A stretch of DNA of 64,000 bases from DATKMS01 sp035541735. Lineage in GTDB: Bacteria; Desulfobacterota; Binatia; HRBIN30. Location: contig DATKMS010000096.1 in assembly GCA_035541735.1 (NCBI GenBank), forward strand, positions 1 to 64,000, given 5' to 3'. The position numbers and the translations under genes were made by a program. The notes below the pieces were generated by a model, which was not told where the DNA came from, searched no databases, and saw only the letters and a list, made by a program, of their open reading frames with translations. Positions within the stretch are counted from its first letter, which is position 1. Each line of letters opens with the position of its first letter. Positions 26,292 to 33,685 of this stretch are shown piece by piece.

Positions 26292-27335
26292 TCAATGAAG
26301 GGTGCGGCCCGCCAGCGCCAGCTGACCGCACGCCGCTTGAATGTCGCGCCCGCGGCTCTGGCGGATCGTGGCGTGGACGTTGTGCGTCAGCAACCGTTCC
26401 TGAAAGCGCAAGATGGTCGGCGCGGATGAGCAGGCAAAGCCGGCTCCTGGGAACGGATTGAACGGGATCAAGTTGACCTTGGCAGGGATGCCGCGCAGCA
26501 AACGCACCAACCGTGCAGCGTCATCCAGAGAGTCATTGACGCCGGCGAGCATGACGTACTCGAACGTGATACGCCGGCGCTGCGGGATCGGCAACGAGCG
26601 GCACATCGCCATCAGCGTCTCCAATGGGTAGCGCCGGTTGACGGGCATGAGCCGTTCGCGCTGCGCATCCGTGGTCGCACTCAACGACACGGCGAGCTGC
26701 ACGTTGGTGTCACCCACCAACCGCTGCATCGCCGGCACCAACCCGACGGTCGAGACGGTGATGCGCCGCGCTGACAGGCCGATGCCCCAATCTGCAGTCA
26801 GCAGCTCGATGGCCTGCACGACCGCGTCGTAATTGGCGAGCGGCTCGCCCATCCCCATGAACACGACATTGGAGATGCGTTCGCCCGCACGCAGGACTTG
26901 CTGCGCGGCGAGCACCTGGCCGGCAATCTCCGTCGCCGTCAGATTACGGACCAAGCCTAAGCGTGCCGTGGCGCAGAACGCGCACGCCATGCCACACCCC
27001 GCTTGCGACGAGATGCACAGCGTCAGCCGCGGCGGGTCGGGGATGAGCACCGACTCGATGGCAGCGCGCGCGTCCAATTTGAAGAGAAGCTTGCGCGTGT
27101 CGTCGGCCGACTCGACAACCAGCGCCGGCGTCAACCGCGGAAAGAGGAAGTGGCTCTCGAGCGCCGCCCGCAGAGTCTGCGGTAGGTTGCTCATTGCCGC
27201 AAAGCTGCTGGCGTGCCGCCGGTACACCCAGGAAAGGATCTGGGTGGCCCGATACGCGGACTCGCCCTCTGCCGCCAGCCAGGCACGCAGCGCTGCGGGT
27301 GTCAGCGCCACTGGCGCACGTGCCACCGCACGCAC
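26292..27335 (-). CDS. rlmN: Dual-specificity RNA methyltransferase RlmN (23S A2503 / tRNA A37)
   Basis: A radical-SAM methyltransferase. The CxxxCxxC cluster is in AGCGMACAFCAT, the GEP motif in FMGMGEPLANYDA, and the C-terminal catalytic cysteine lies in RGRDIQAACGQLA, matching RlmN. The frame is open upstream to 27470, but that part overlaps the end of the well-defined ndk gene and looks like out-of-frame ndk. GTG 27335 (alternatives TTG 27341, GTG 27326, ATG 27449) gives a normal family N-terminus at about VALTPAALRAWLAAEG. No good ribosome-binding site supports any of these, so the start is uncertain. Confidence 0.93.
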   Translation of the reverse strand: MRAVARAPVALTPAALRAWLAAEGESAYRATQILSWVYRRHASSFAAMSNLPQTLRAALESHFLFPRLTPALVVESADDTRKLLFKLDARAAIESVLIPDPPRLTLCISSQAGCGMACAFCATARLGLVRNLTATEIAGQVLAAQQVLRAGERISNVVFMGMGEPLANYDAVVQAIELLTADWGIGLSARRITVSTVGLVPAMQRLVGDTNVQLAVSLSATTDAQRERLMPVNRRYPLETLMAMCRSLPIPQRRRITFEYVMLAGVNDSLDDAARLVRLLRGIPAKVNLIPFNPFPGAGFACSSAPTILRFQERLLTHNVHATIRQSRGRDIQAACGQLALAGRTLH

Positions 27336-27372
27336 CGCCAAAGTGGAACATTTGTGCGCGGCGATCGTCGGG

Positions 27373-27795
27373 TCAGCCTTCGCAAATCTCGGCTTGGCTG
27401 AAGAAGAAGCTGATTTCCCAGCGCGCGGTATCGGGGGCGTCTGACCCATGGCAGGCGTTCTTTTCCACATCGGTCCCCAAGTCGCCGCGGATGGTTCCTT
27501 TCGGAGCCTTGGTCGAGTCGGTCGGGCCCATGATGTCGCGGTTCTTGGCGATGGCGTTCTCCCCTTCGAGCACGGAGACGAACACCGGCCCCGAGGACAT
27601 GAAGTCGATCAGGCTGCGGTAAAAGGGCCGATCCTTGTGGACGATGTAAAAGCGCGCCGCGGTGTCGGGCGACAGCCGCAGCAACTTGCCGGCGACGATG
27701 CGCAAGCCGGCCGCCTCGAAGCGTCGCAGAATCTCGCCGATCGCGTGCTTGCGCACCGCGTCGGGCTTCACGATGGAGAGGGTGCGTTCGATCAT
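27373..27795 (-). CDS. ndk: Nucleoside diphosphate kinase
   Basis: A 140-residue NDP kinase equilibrating nucleoside di- and triphosphates through a phosphohistidine. It has the N-terminal ERTLSIVKPDAV, GENAIAKNRDIMGPTD and the active-site H116 in NACHGSDAP. The length matches the family. ATG 27795 overlaps the sucD stop by 4 bases (ATGA), so translation is coupled. This places ndk directly after a succinyl-CoA ligase subunit, whose nucleotide product it could recycle. Confidence 0.97.
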   Translation of the reverse strand: MIERTLSIVKPDAVRKHAIGEILRRFEAAGLRIVAGKLLRLSPDTAARFYIVHKDRPFYRSLIDFMSSGPVFVSVLEGENAIAKNRDIMGPTDSTKAPKGTIRGDLGTDVEKNACHGSDAPDTARWEISFFFSQAEICEG

Positions 27796-28673
27796 TTCCG
27801 TGCCTCCTTCAGCGCCGCCGCCATGGTGCTGCCGAGCTCGGCGGGGCTCTTGGCGACGCGAATCCGCGCGGCCTCGAAGGCCTTGATTTTGTCGGCGGCG
27901 GTTCCCCGCCCGCCGGCGATGATCGCGCCGGCGTGCCCCATGCGCTTTCCAGGCGGCGCCGTCTGCCCAGCCACAAAGGCCACCACCGGCTTGCTCATGT
28001 GCTGCTGCACGAACTCCGCAGCCTGCTCCTCCGCAGAACCTCCGATCTCACCGATGAGGATGACGCCTTCGGTGCCAGGATCATCCTGGAAGAGCCGCAG
28101 GGCGTCGATGAACCCGGTACCGATAATTGGATCGCCGCCGATGCCGATGCACGTCGACTGCCCCAACCCCAACTGCGTGAGCTGGTGCACCGCCTCGTAC
28201 GTCAACGTGCCGCTGCGCGAGACGACGCCGATGGTTCCCGGCTTGTGAATATAGCCTGGCATGATGCCGATCTTGCACTCTCCGGGGGTGATGATGCCCG
28301 GGCAGTTCGGACCGATGAGCCGCGTCGAACGCCCATCCAGGTAGCGTTTGACGCGCACCATGTCGAGCACAGGAATGCCTTCGGTGATACACACCGCGAG
28401 CGCCACTCCCGCGTCCGCCGCTTCCATAATGGCGTCGGCAGCGAAGGCCGGCGGCACGTAGATGACCGAGGCGGTCGCCCCGGTTGACGCCACCGCAGAG
28501 CTCACCGTGTCAAAGATCGGAATGCCTTCGAAATCGCTGCCGCCCTTCCCGGGAGTCACGCCGGCAACCATTTGTGTTCCATATTCGCGGCAGGCACGGG
28601 TATGGAACTGCCCGGTCGCCCCAGTGATCCCTTGCGTAACCACCTTCGTCGACTTGTTGACCAGAATGCTCAC
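27792..28673 (-). CDS. sucD: Succinyl-CoA ligase (ADP/GDP-forming) alpha subunit
   Basis: A 293-residue TCA-cycle enzyme subunit. The N-terminal CoA-binding Rossmann domain starts at LVNKSTKVVTQGITGATG, and the phosphorylated H247 is in GKRMGHAGA. The start is GTG 28673. A TTGACT/17 bp/TACGGT promoter lies 40-70 bases upstream. The beta subunit gene sucC, normally directly before sucD, is not present on either side; the upstream neighbour is a nucleotide-sugar epimerase. The beta subunit must be elsewhere in the genome or the operon was split by insertion of the EPS locus. Confidence 0.96.
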   Translation of the reverse strand: MSILVNKSTKVVTQGITGATGQFHTRACREYGTQMVAGVTPGKGGSDFEGIPIFDTVSSAVASTGATASVIYVPPAFAADAIMEAADAGVALAVCITEGIPVLDMVRVKRYLDGRSTRLIGPNCPGIITPGECKIGIMPGYIHKPGTIGVVSRSGTLTYEAVHQLTQLGLGQSTCIGIGGDPIIGTGFIDALRLFQDDPGTEGVILIGEIGGSAEEQAAEFVQQHMSKPVVAFVAGQTAPPGKRMGHAGAIIAGGRGTAADKIKAFEAARIRVAKSPAELGSTMAAALKEARK

Positions 28674-28712
28674 GCGCTACACCTCGATCGCACAGTGCTC
28701 CGCAAAGGCGGT

Positions 28713-28741
28713 ACCGTAACCGCTCGACGGAGCGAAGTCAA
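28713..28741 (-). promoter_or_regulatory. Sigma-70-like promoter for sucD-ndk-rlmN
   Basis: On the minus strand, -35 TTGACT (28741-28736), 17-bp spacer and -10 TACGGT (28718-28713), 40 bases before the GTG start of sucD. The first ten bases (TTGACTTCGC) are identical to the ugd promoter at 22419-22410. The spacer contains GCTC-CGTC-GAGC, a small inverted repeat. Confidence 0.45.
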
Positions 28742-28758
28742 TTTTTGTGGTGGGAGTG

Positions 28759-29718
28759 TCAGGGCGCCGCGCGCGCCGCGGCGCTGCGGGCCAACTCAGC
28801 GCGGAGGGACTCGAAGGTGCGGCGCATGCCGTCTTCGAAACCGACGGTGGGATGGTAGTTCAACAAGCGCACGGCCTTGTCGATGGACGCCTGGGTGTGG
28901 CGCACGTCACCGGCACGCGCCGGCGTATGCTCGATGGTGAGCTTGCGCCCGAGCAGTGTCTGGACCGTGAGGGCGATCTCGAGCACGGAGTGGCGGGAGT
29001 TGCAGGCGACGTTGAACACTTCGCCGCCAATACCCGGCGTGGTACACGCCAGCAGGTTCGCTTGCACAACGTTGTCGATGTAGGTGAAGTCACGCGATTG
29101 TTCGCCATCGCCGTGGACGATGAGGGGCTCGCTGTTCAGCGCGGCGCGGATGAACAGCGGGACGACGGCAGCGTACTTGGATTCCGGGCTCTGCTTGGGC
29201 CCGAAGACGTTGAAATAGCGCAGGCTCACCGTCTCCAGACCGTACAGGCGCGTGTACATGCGGCAGTAGAGCTCCGCCGCGAGCTTGGCGACGGCGTACG
29301 GTGAAATCGGCGCCGGCGTCTGATCTTCGACTTTGGGGAGAACGGGTGAGTCGCCGTACACTGATGACGACGAGGCATAGACGACGCGCCGCACGTGCGC
29401 TTCGTGGGCGGCGACCAGCAACTGCAGGGTCCCATGGGTGTTCACCGCATCAGTGCTCAACGGATCGTCGACCGAGCGCGGCACCGAACGCAGCGCGGCT
29501 TGGTGGCAGACGTACGTCACGCCGGCGACGGCGCGGCGCACCGCCTCCATGTCACGCAGGTCGCCCTCGACGATCTCCACGCGCTCGTGCACCGCGGCCA
29601 AGTTCGCCCGATCGCCGGTCGAGAAGTTGTCCAGCACCCGCACCCGCTCGCCCTTGCGGACGAGTGCCTCCACGATGTTCGAGCCGATGAAACCGGCGCC
29701 CCCAGTGACTAAGTACAT
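28759..29718 (-). CDS. UDP-sugar 4-epimerase (extended SDR, WbpP/GalE-like)
   Basis: A 319-residue extended SDR at the downstream end of the EPS locus. ATG 29718 has a GAGGAG site; the frame is open to 29793. It has YLVTGGAGFIGSN at the N-terminus, LDNFSTG, SSSSVYGDS, the catalytic ISPYAVAK pair and the RYFNVFGPKQSPESKYAAVV segment, which resembles UDP-GlcNAc/UDP-GalNAc-type epimerases. It would supply a hexose or HexNAc for the polysaccharide. The next gene downstream, sucD, has its own promoter, so this is likely the last gene of the EPS transcript. Confidence 0.87.
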   Translation of the reverse strand: MYLVTGGAGFIGSNIVEALVRKGERVRVLDNFSTGDRANLAAVHERVEIVEGDLRDMEAVRRAVAGVTYVCHQAALRSVPRSVDDPLSTDAVNTHGTLQLLVAAHEAHVRRVVYASSSSVYGDSPVLPKVEDQTPAPISPYAVAKLAAELYCRMYTRLYGLETVSLRYFNVFGPKQSPESKYAAVVPLFIRAALNSEPLIVHGDGEQSRDFTYIDNVVQANLLACTTPGIGGEVFNVACNSRHSVLEIALTVQTLLGRKLTIEHTPARAGDVRHTQASIDKAVRLLNYHPTVGFEDGMRRTFESLRAELARSAAARAAP

Positions 29719-29740
29719 CGGTTCTCCTCTCGTTCGAGTT

Positions 29741-30079
29741 TCACTTACCGGCGCGCCGGTCGGTCGCCACGCCGTCGCCTTCGGCGAGGGCAAAATTCTT
29801 GAGCCGCGCCACCGGTTTACGGAGCCGCCCGTCCCCAGTGCTGCGCATCAGCGCCTCGAGCGCACTGACCCGCGCCTCGAGATCGCGGGCGCGGCGTGAA
29901 CGACCTTCTCCGGTCAGCGCCGCGCGCCCGCCTTCGAGGAACGTGTTGCGGATCTTGTAGGCCGTCGTGTGGCTGACCCGGTATTGCATGCGGATCTCTT
30001 CCAAACTGCGCGCGCGCTTGATCAGTTCCAGTGCCAGCGCGAACTTCTCTTCGAGCGTCAGTTTTTCGCGTGTTCTCAT
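29741..30079 (-). CDS. Small helix-turn-helix protein, transposase-OrfA-like
   Basis: A protein of 112 residues from ATG 30079, which has a GGGGAGG site. The first 60 residues form an HTH of the transposase/Trp-repressor-like type (LTLEEKFALALELI, SLEEIRMQYRVSHTTAYKIR, FLEGGRAALTGEG). A short coiled coil follows (RDLEARVSALEALM), then a basic tail. This pattern is seen in OrfA proteins of IS3/IS481-type elements. However, there is no catalytic OrfB, DDE motif or terminal inverted repeat nearby, so it may be a remnant or a domesticated regulator of the EPS locus. Confidence 0.65.
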   Translation of the reverse strand: MRTREKLTLEEKFALALELIKRARSLEEIRMQYRVSHTTAYKIRNTFLEGGRAALTGEGRSRRARDLEARVSALEALMRSTGDGRLRKPVARLKNFALAEGDGVATDRRAGK

Positions 30080-30132
30080 ACACCATCCTCCCCTGAACAA
30101 CTTGCTTGTCCTGGGTAAAACTCGTGCCTACT

Positions 30133-31173
30133 TCATCTGCCCGCCGAGACCGGCAGCGCTTCGGTCCCCGCCCGTAAGCGAGGTGGTGACGGCTCCTCAA
30201 TCCACCACCGATGTCCGAAGCGCACTGCACCAACCAGAAATCCCAAGCCCCAAGCGAGATGCATGATCGCAAAGGCGATCAGCACCTGCGGAAACCGTCC
30301 CCATTCGTGCCGGCGCGCGACGGTCGCGGCGGCAACCGTGAGGGCGACAACGTACGCGCCCAACGCGGTGGCAAACAGCAGGCGCCCGACCCACATCCAC
30401 GGTGCCAGCAGTCCCGCCAGCAGCAGCACCGCAACGAAGGCTGGTGGCACGAAGTGGCGGACACTCATCTGTCGTGGGTGCTTCTGAAGCACACGCACCT
30501 TCCACAGGCCATACTGGAAGAACTGGCGAGCCAACGTCTTCAGACTCTGCCGATTCTGGTAGTGCGAGCGCATCCGCGTCGTCAGGAAAATTCGTCCCCC
30601 GTGCTTGCGCAGTCGGTAGTTCAGTTCGTCGTCCTGGTTGCGTACCAACTCTTCATCAAAGAGGCCGATGCGCTCGAAGGTGGCGCGCCGGTACATGCCC
30701 ATGTAGACGGTATCAACGTCGCGATCCTCGCTGGCGAAGTGGAAGTAGGCACCGATGCCGAAACGCGACGACATGGCCAGCGCTACCGCGTCACCGAAGG
30801 AACCGCCGCCGACCGCATGCATGGGGCCGCCGACGTTGTCGGCGCCGCTGCGCGCGAGCGCCTCGACACCGCGACGAATGTAGTCCGGTTCGATGATCGT
30901 GTGCGCGTCGATCCGCGCGACGATCTGCCCCTGCGCCGCACGGATGCCAATGTTCATCGCCGTCGGGACGATCCGCGCCGGGTTGTGCAGAATCCGCACA
31001 CGGCCCTCGTAGGCTCGCAGCACCTCCAACGAGCGGTCATCGGACTCGCCATCGACCACGATCACCTCGAGTCGGCTGGTGGGATAGTCCTGCCCCAGAA
31101 TTGACTCCAGGCAGCGACCGATGTGGCCCGCCTCGTTACGCATCGGGATGATGACGGAGACCAATGGCAGCAT
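30133..31173 (-). CDS. GT2 glycosyltransferase with C-terminal membrane helices (ExoA-like)
   Basis: A family-2 glycosyltransferase of about 346 residues. The GT-A domain shows VSVIIPMRNEAGHI, VIVVDGESDD, ARIDAHTII (a DXD-type metal motif, DAH) and NQDDELNYRLRKHGG, the QxDxE-like base motif. Three to four hydrophobic helices follow (about 250-330). The pattern matches ExoA of succinoglycan synthesis. ATG 31173 is preferred because 31215 would overlap the end of the previous gene by 37 bases. It presumably adds one sugar of the repeat unit at the cytoplasmic membrane. Confidence 0.88.
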   Translation of the reverse strand: MLPLVSVIIPMRNEAGHIGRCLESILGQDYPTSRLEVIVVDGESDDRSLEVLRAYEGRVRILHNPARIVPTAMNIGIRAAQGQIVARIDAHTIIEPDYIRRGVEALARSGADNVGGPMHAVGGGSFGDAVALAMSSRFGIGAYFHFASEDRDVDTVYMGMYRRATFERIGLFDEELVRNQDDELNYRLRKHGGRIFLTTRMRSHYQNRQSLKTLARQFFQYGLWKVRVLQKHPRQMSVRHFVPPAFVAVLLLAGLLAPWMWVGRLLFATALGAYVVALTVAAATVARRHEWGRFPQVLIAFAIMHLAWGLGFLVGAVRFGHRWWIEEPSPPRLRAGTEALPVSAGR

Positions 31174-31178
31174 CGCTG

Positions 31179-32267
31179 TCACTGTTTTTGATCGAGGACC
31201 TCTTCGTACAGGCACGCCAGCGCCTCCACCATGCGCGGCGTGGCGAATAGTTCGGCACGCGCCCGCGCCGCCGCCTTGAACGCGGCGAGCCGCACGTGGT
31301 CGCCCAGGAGAAGGTGCGCCTGACGGGCAAACCCCACCGCATCGTCCGCTGGCAGCACGAAGCCGTCGACGCCGTCACGGATCAACTCCCGGACGCCGCC
31401 GACGTCCGTCGCCAGCACCGGCACCCCGCTTGCCATCGCTTCAAGCACTACGTTGGGCATGCCTTCCCAGCGCGATGTCAGCCAGAACTGCGATGCCCCC
31501 CTCAGCACGTTCTCGATGTCGCCTCGTTCACCGAGGAACTCGACCCGCTCCCCGATACCCAGGCTATGCGCCGTGGCTTCCAGGGTCGCACGCAACGGCC
31601 CATCGCCCACGAGTGTGAAGCGGACGGCTGTTGCTTGCTGCGCCAGCGCCGCAGCCGCCCGCAGGAAGAGGTCGTGGTTCTTCTGCCCCACCAACCGCCC
31701 GACGGTCACAATCGGCCCCGGCGCTTCGCCGGCTACCCCCACGGGATGGAACCGATCGATATCGATGCCGTTGTAGACGACGCGGATCCGGTCGCGCGGG
31801 GCACGATAGTGGCGCACGATATAGTTCGCGACATCGTGCGAATTGACAACGATGGCGCGGCTGCCGCGGAATGCGAGGCAGTTGGCCACCTGGCTCACAC
31901 GGCTTTGCACCTTGCAGTTGCGGGCCGACGTGACGAGCGTTCTCCTTTTCATCAGGCGCGTCGCACTCCACGCCAGCGCGTTGGCGATGTACAGCCACGC
32001 GTGCACAAGGTCGATCCGGTCCGCGGCCATCTGCCCCGCGAGCCAGCGCACCCGTGCCAAACCAGGACGTGGGGCCACGCGCAGTGTCACGCCCTCGCGC
32101 TGCAGCAGCGGACCAATCGGATGCACTTGCCTCGACAAGCAGTACACGGTTGGTACGAAGCGCCGGCGGTCGAGTCCCCGGCTCGCCTGTAGCAACTGCC
32201 CCTCGGCACCCCCGGTCGAGAGCTGTCCCACCACTAGGCCAACGCGTACCGGCTGAATTGAAACCAC
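31179..32267 (-). CDS. GT4 glycosyltransferase
   Basis: A 362-residue GT-B retaining glycosyltransferase. The N-terminal domain begins VGLVVGQLSTGGAEGQL. The C-terminal nucleotide-sugar domain has IVTVGRLVGQKNHD and the E-x7-E region EGMPNVVLEAMASGVPVLAT. The first start, GTG 32267, sits immediately after a GAGGA site, closer than usual, so the exact start is uncertain. The MBOAT gene ends 6 bases upstream and the GT2 gene starts 5 bases downstream. The donor sugar cannot be deduced. Confidence 0.9.
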   Translation of the reverse strand: MVSIQPVRVGLVVGQLSTGGAEGQLLQASRGLDRRRFVPTVYCLSRQVHPIGPLLQREGVTLRVAPRPGLARVRWLAGQMAADRIDLVHAWLYIANALAWSATRLMKRRTLVTSARNCKVQSRVSQVANCLAFRGSRAIVVNSHDVANYIVRHYRAPRDRIRVVYNGIDIDRFHPVGVAGEAPGPIVTVGRLVGQKNHDLFLRAAAALAQQATAVRFTLVGDGPLRATLEATAHSLGIGERVEFLGERGDIENVLRGASQFWLTSRWEGMPNVVLEAMASGVPVLATDVGGVRELIRDGVDGFVLPADDAVGFARQAHLLLGDHVRLAAFKAAARARAELFATPRMVEALACLYEEVLDQKQ

Positions 32268-32273
32268 TCCTCC

Positions 32274-33683
32274 TCAAAACTGAAAATAGATGAACGGCAC
32301 CTCACCGCCACCCCACAGCAGTATGGCGAAGCACGCGGTTGCATACGCCGGCGCCTGCACCCACCACGGCAACCGCAGAAACACTGTGTGGTCACCGGCG
32401 GCGTTCTGCGGGATGTCGATGGCCAGCACCGCCGCCGCCACCAGGAACGGCACCACCCCGATCGCCCGCAGGTGCGTGAAGTGGAACAGGCCGCTGATGA
32501 ACGCGAAGGCGGTCGTAAAGTCCGGCGCGCGGAAGAAGATCCAGGCGAACGCAGCAAGGTGGAACGTCAGCAAGGTGCACACGATCCGCCAGGCCCAGCC
32601 AGCGACATCGCGCGGCGACGACGGCGCCTGCCGACGGCCGATGCCGAGGAGCCGCTCGATCACCAGATAGCTACCATGCAGCCCACCCCAGACAACGAAC
32701 GTCCAATTCGCCCCGTGCCACAGCCCGCCGATCAGCATGGTGAGCATCAGGTTGCGATAGGTCATCAGGGCGCCGTGCCGGTTGCCACCCAGCGGGATAT
32801 ACAGGTAGTCGCGCAACCACGCGGAGAGCGACATGTGCCAGCGGCGCCAGAACTCGGTGATCGATTGCGACAGGTAGGGTTGATTGAAGTTGAGCCGTAG
32901 GCGGATGCCGAGCAATTCGCTGACACCGCGCGCGATGTCGGAGTATCCGGAGAAGTCGCAGTAGATCTGGAACGTGAAGAGGTACGCGCCTCTCAGCAGC
33001 ACCCCGGAGCTCAGGTGCCCGGCGTTCGCGAAGATCTGGTCGACCTGCAGCGCCAGCTGGTCGGCAATCAGCACCTTCTTGATGTAGCCGAGCATCATCA
33101 ACGTCAGCCCGATGTTGATGCGCTCCGGTGTCACCCGTGCCGGCGACACGATCTGCGGCAGCAGATGCCCGGCCCGTTCGATCGGCCCCGCGACCAACTG
33201 GGGGAAGTACGCCACGTAAGTGGCATAGTCCAAGAAGTGCTCGGCAGGCTTCGTTGCGCGCCGATAGACGTCGATGGCATACGACATCGACTGGAAGGTG
33301 TAGAACGAGATGCCGACCGGGAGGACGACTGACAACATCGGCGCCGACACTTGCAGGCCACACCAGTGCATGAGCCCGACGAAGGAGTCGGCAAAAAAAT
33401 TGAAGTACTTGAAGAAGCCGAGAATCACGAGGTTTGCGCTGATGCTGCATACCAGCACCAATTTCCGCCACTGCGCGTCGACGGATCGCGCCATCAGCTG
33501 CCCGGCCGAGAAGTCGATCACGGTCGACAGGGCCAGCAACCCGAGAAAGCGCCAGTCCCAACAGCCGTAAAAGAAATACCCGGCGGCCAGCAGGCATGGG
33601 TTGCGCCAGCGGCGGGGCACGACCCCGAGGACGATCAAGACGCTCGGCAGGAAAACCAAGAACGCGAGGGAGTTGAACAGCAT
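32274..33683 (-). CDS. MBOAT-family O-acyltransferase (AlgI-like)
   Basis: A 469-residue polytopic membrane protein that passes an acyl (usually acetyl) group across the inner membrane for polysaccharide O-acylation. Typical features are LFNSLAFLVFLP at the start, PVGISFYTFQSMSY, the FWRRWHMSLSAWLRDYLYIP block with H283, and the catalytic H323 in GGLWHGANWTF. Both MBOAT histidines are present. The SGNH-like partner gene is immediately upstream (2-base gap), as in AlgI/AlgJ or AlgI/AlgX pairs, so the two likely act together in the periplasm. Confidence 0.93.
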   Translation of the reverse strand: MLFNSLAFLVFLPSVLIVLGVVPRRWRNPCLLAAGYFFYGCWDWRFLGLLALSTVIDFSAGQLMARSVDAQWRKLVLVCSISANLVILGFFKYFNFFADSFVGLMHWCGLQVSAPMLSVVLPVGISFYTFQSMSYAIDVYRRATKPAEHFLDYATYVAYFPQLVAGPIERAGHLLPQIVSPARVTPERINIGLTLMMLGYIKKVLIADQLALQVDQIFANAGHLSSGVLLRGAYLFTFQIYCDFSGYSDIARGVSELLGIRLRLNFNQPYLSQSITEFWRRWHMSLSAWLRDYLYIPLGGNRHGALMTYRNLMLTMLIGGLWHGANWTFVVWGGLHGSYLVIERLLGIGRRQAPSSPRDVAGWAWRIVCTLLTFHLAAFAWIFFRAPDFTTAFAFISGLFHFTHLRAIGVVPFLVAAAVLAIDIPQNAAGDHTVFLRLPWWVQAPAYATACFAILLWGGGEVPFIYFQF

Positions 33684-33685
33684 GG

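Noticed and set aside
29741..30079. Complete insertion sequence around the HTH gene
   Set aside because: No DDE transposase, terminal inverted repeats or target duplication was seen on either side.
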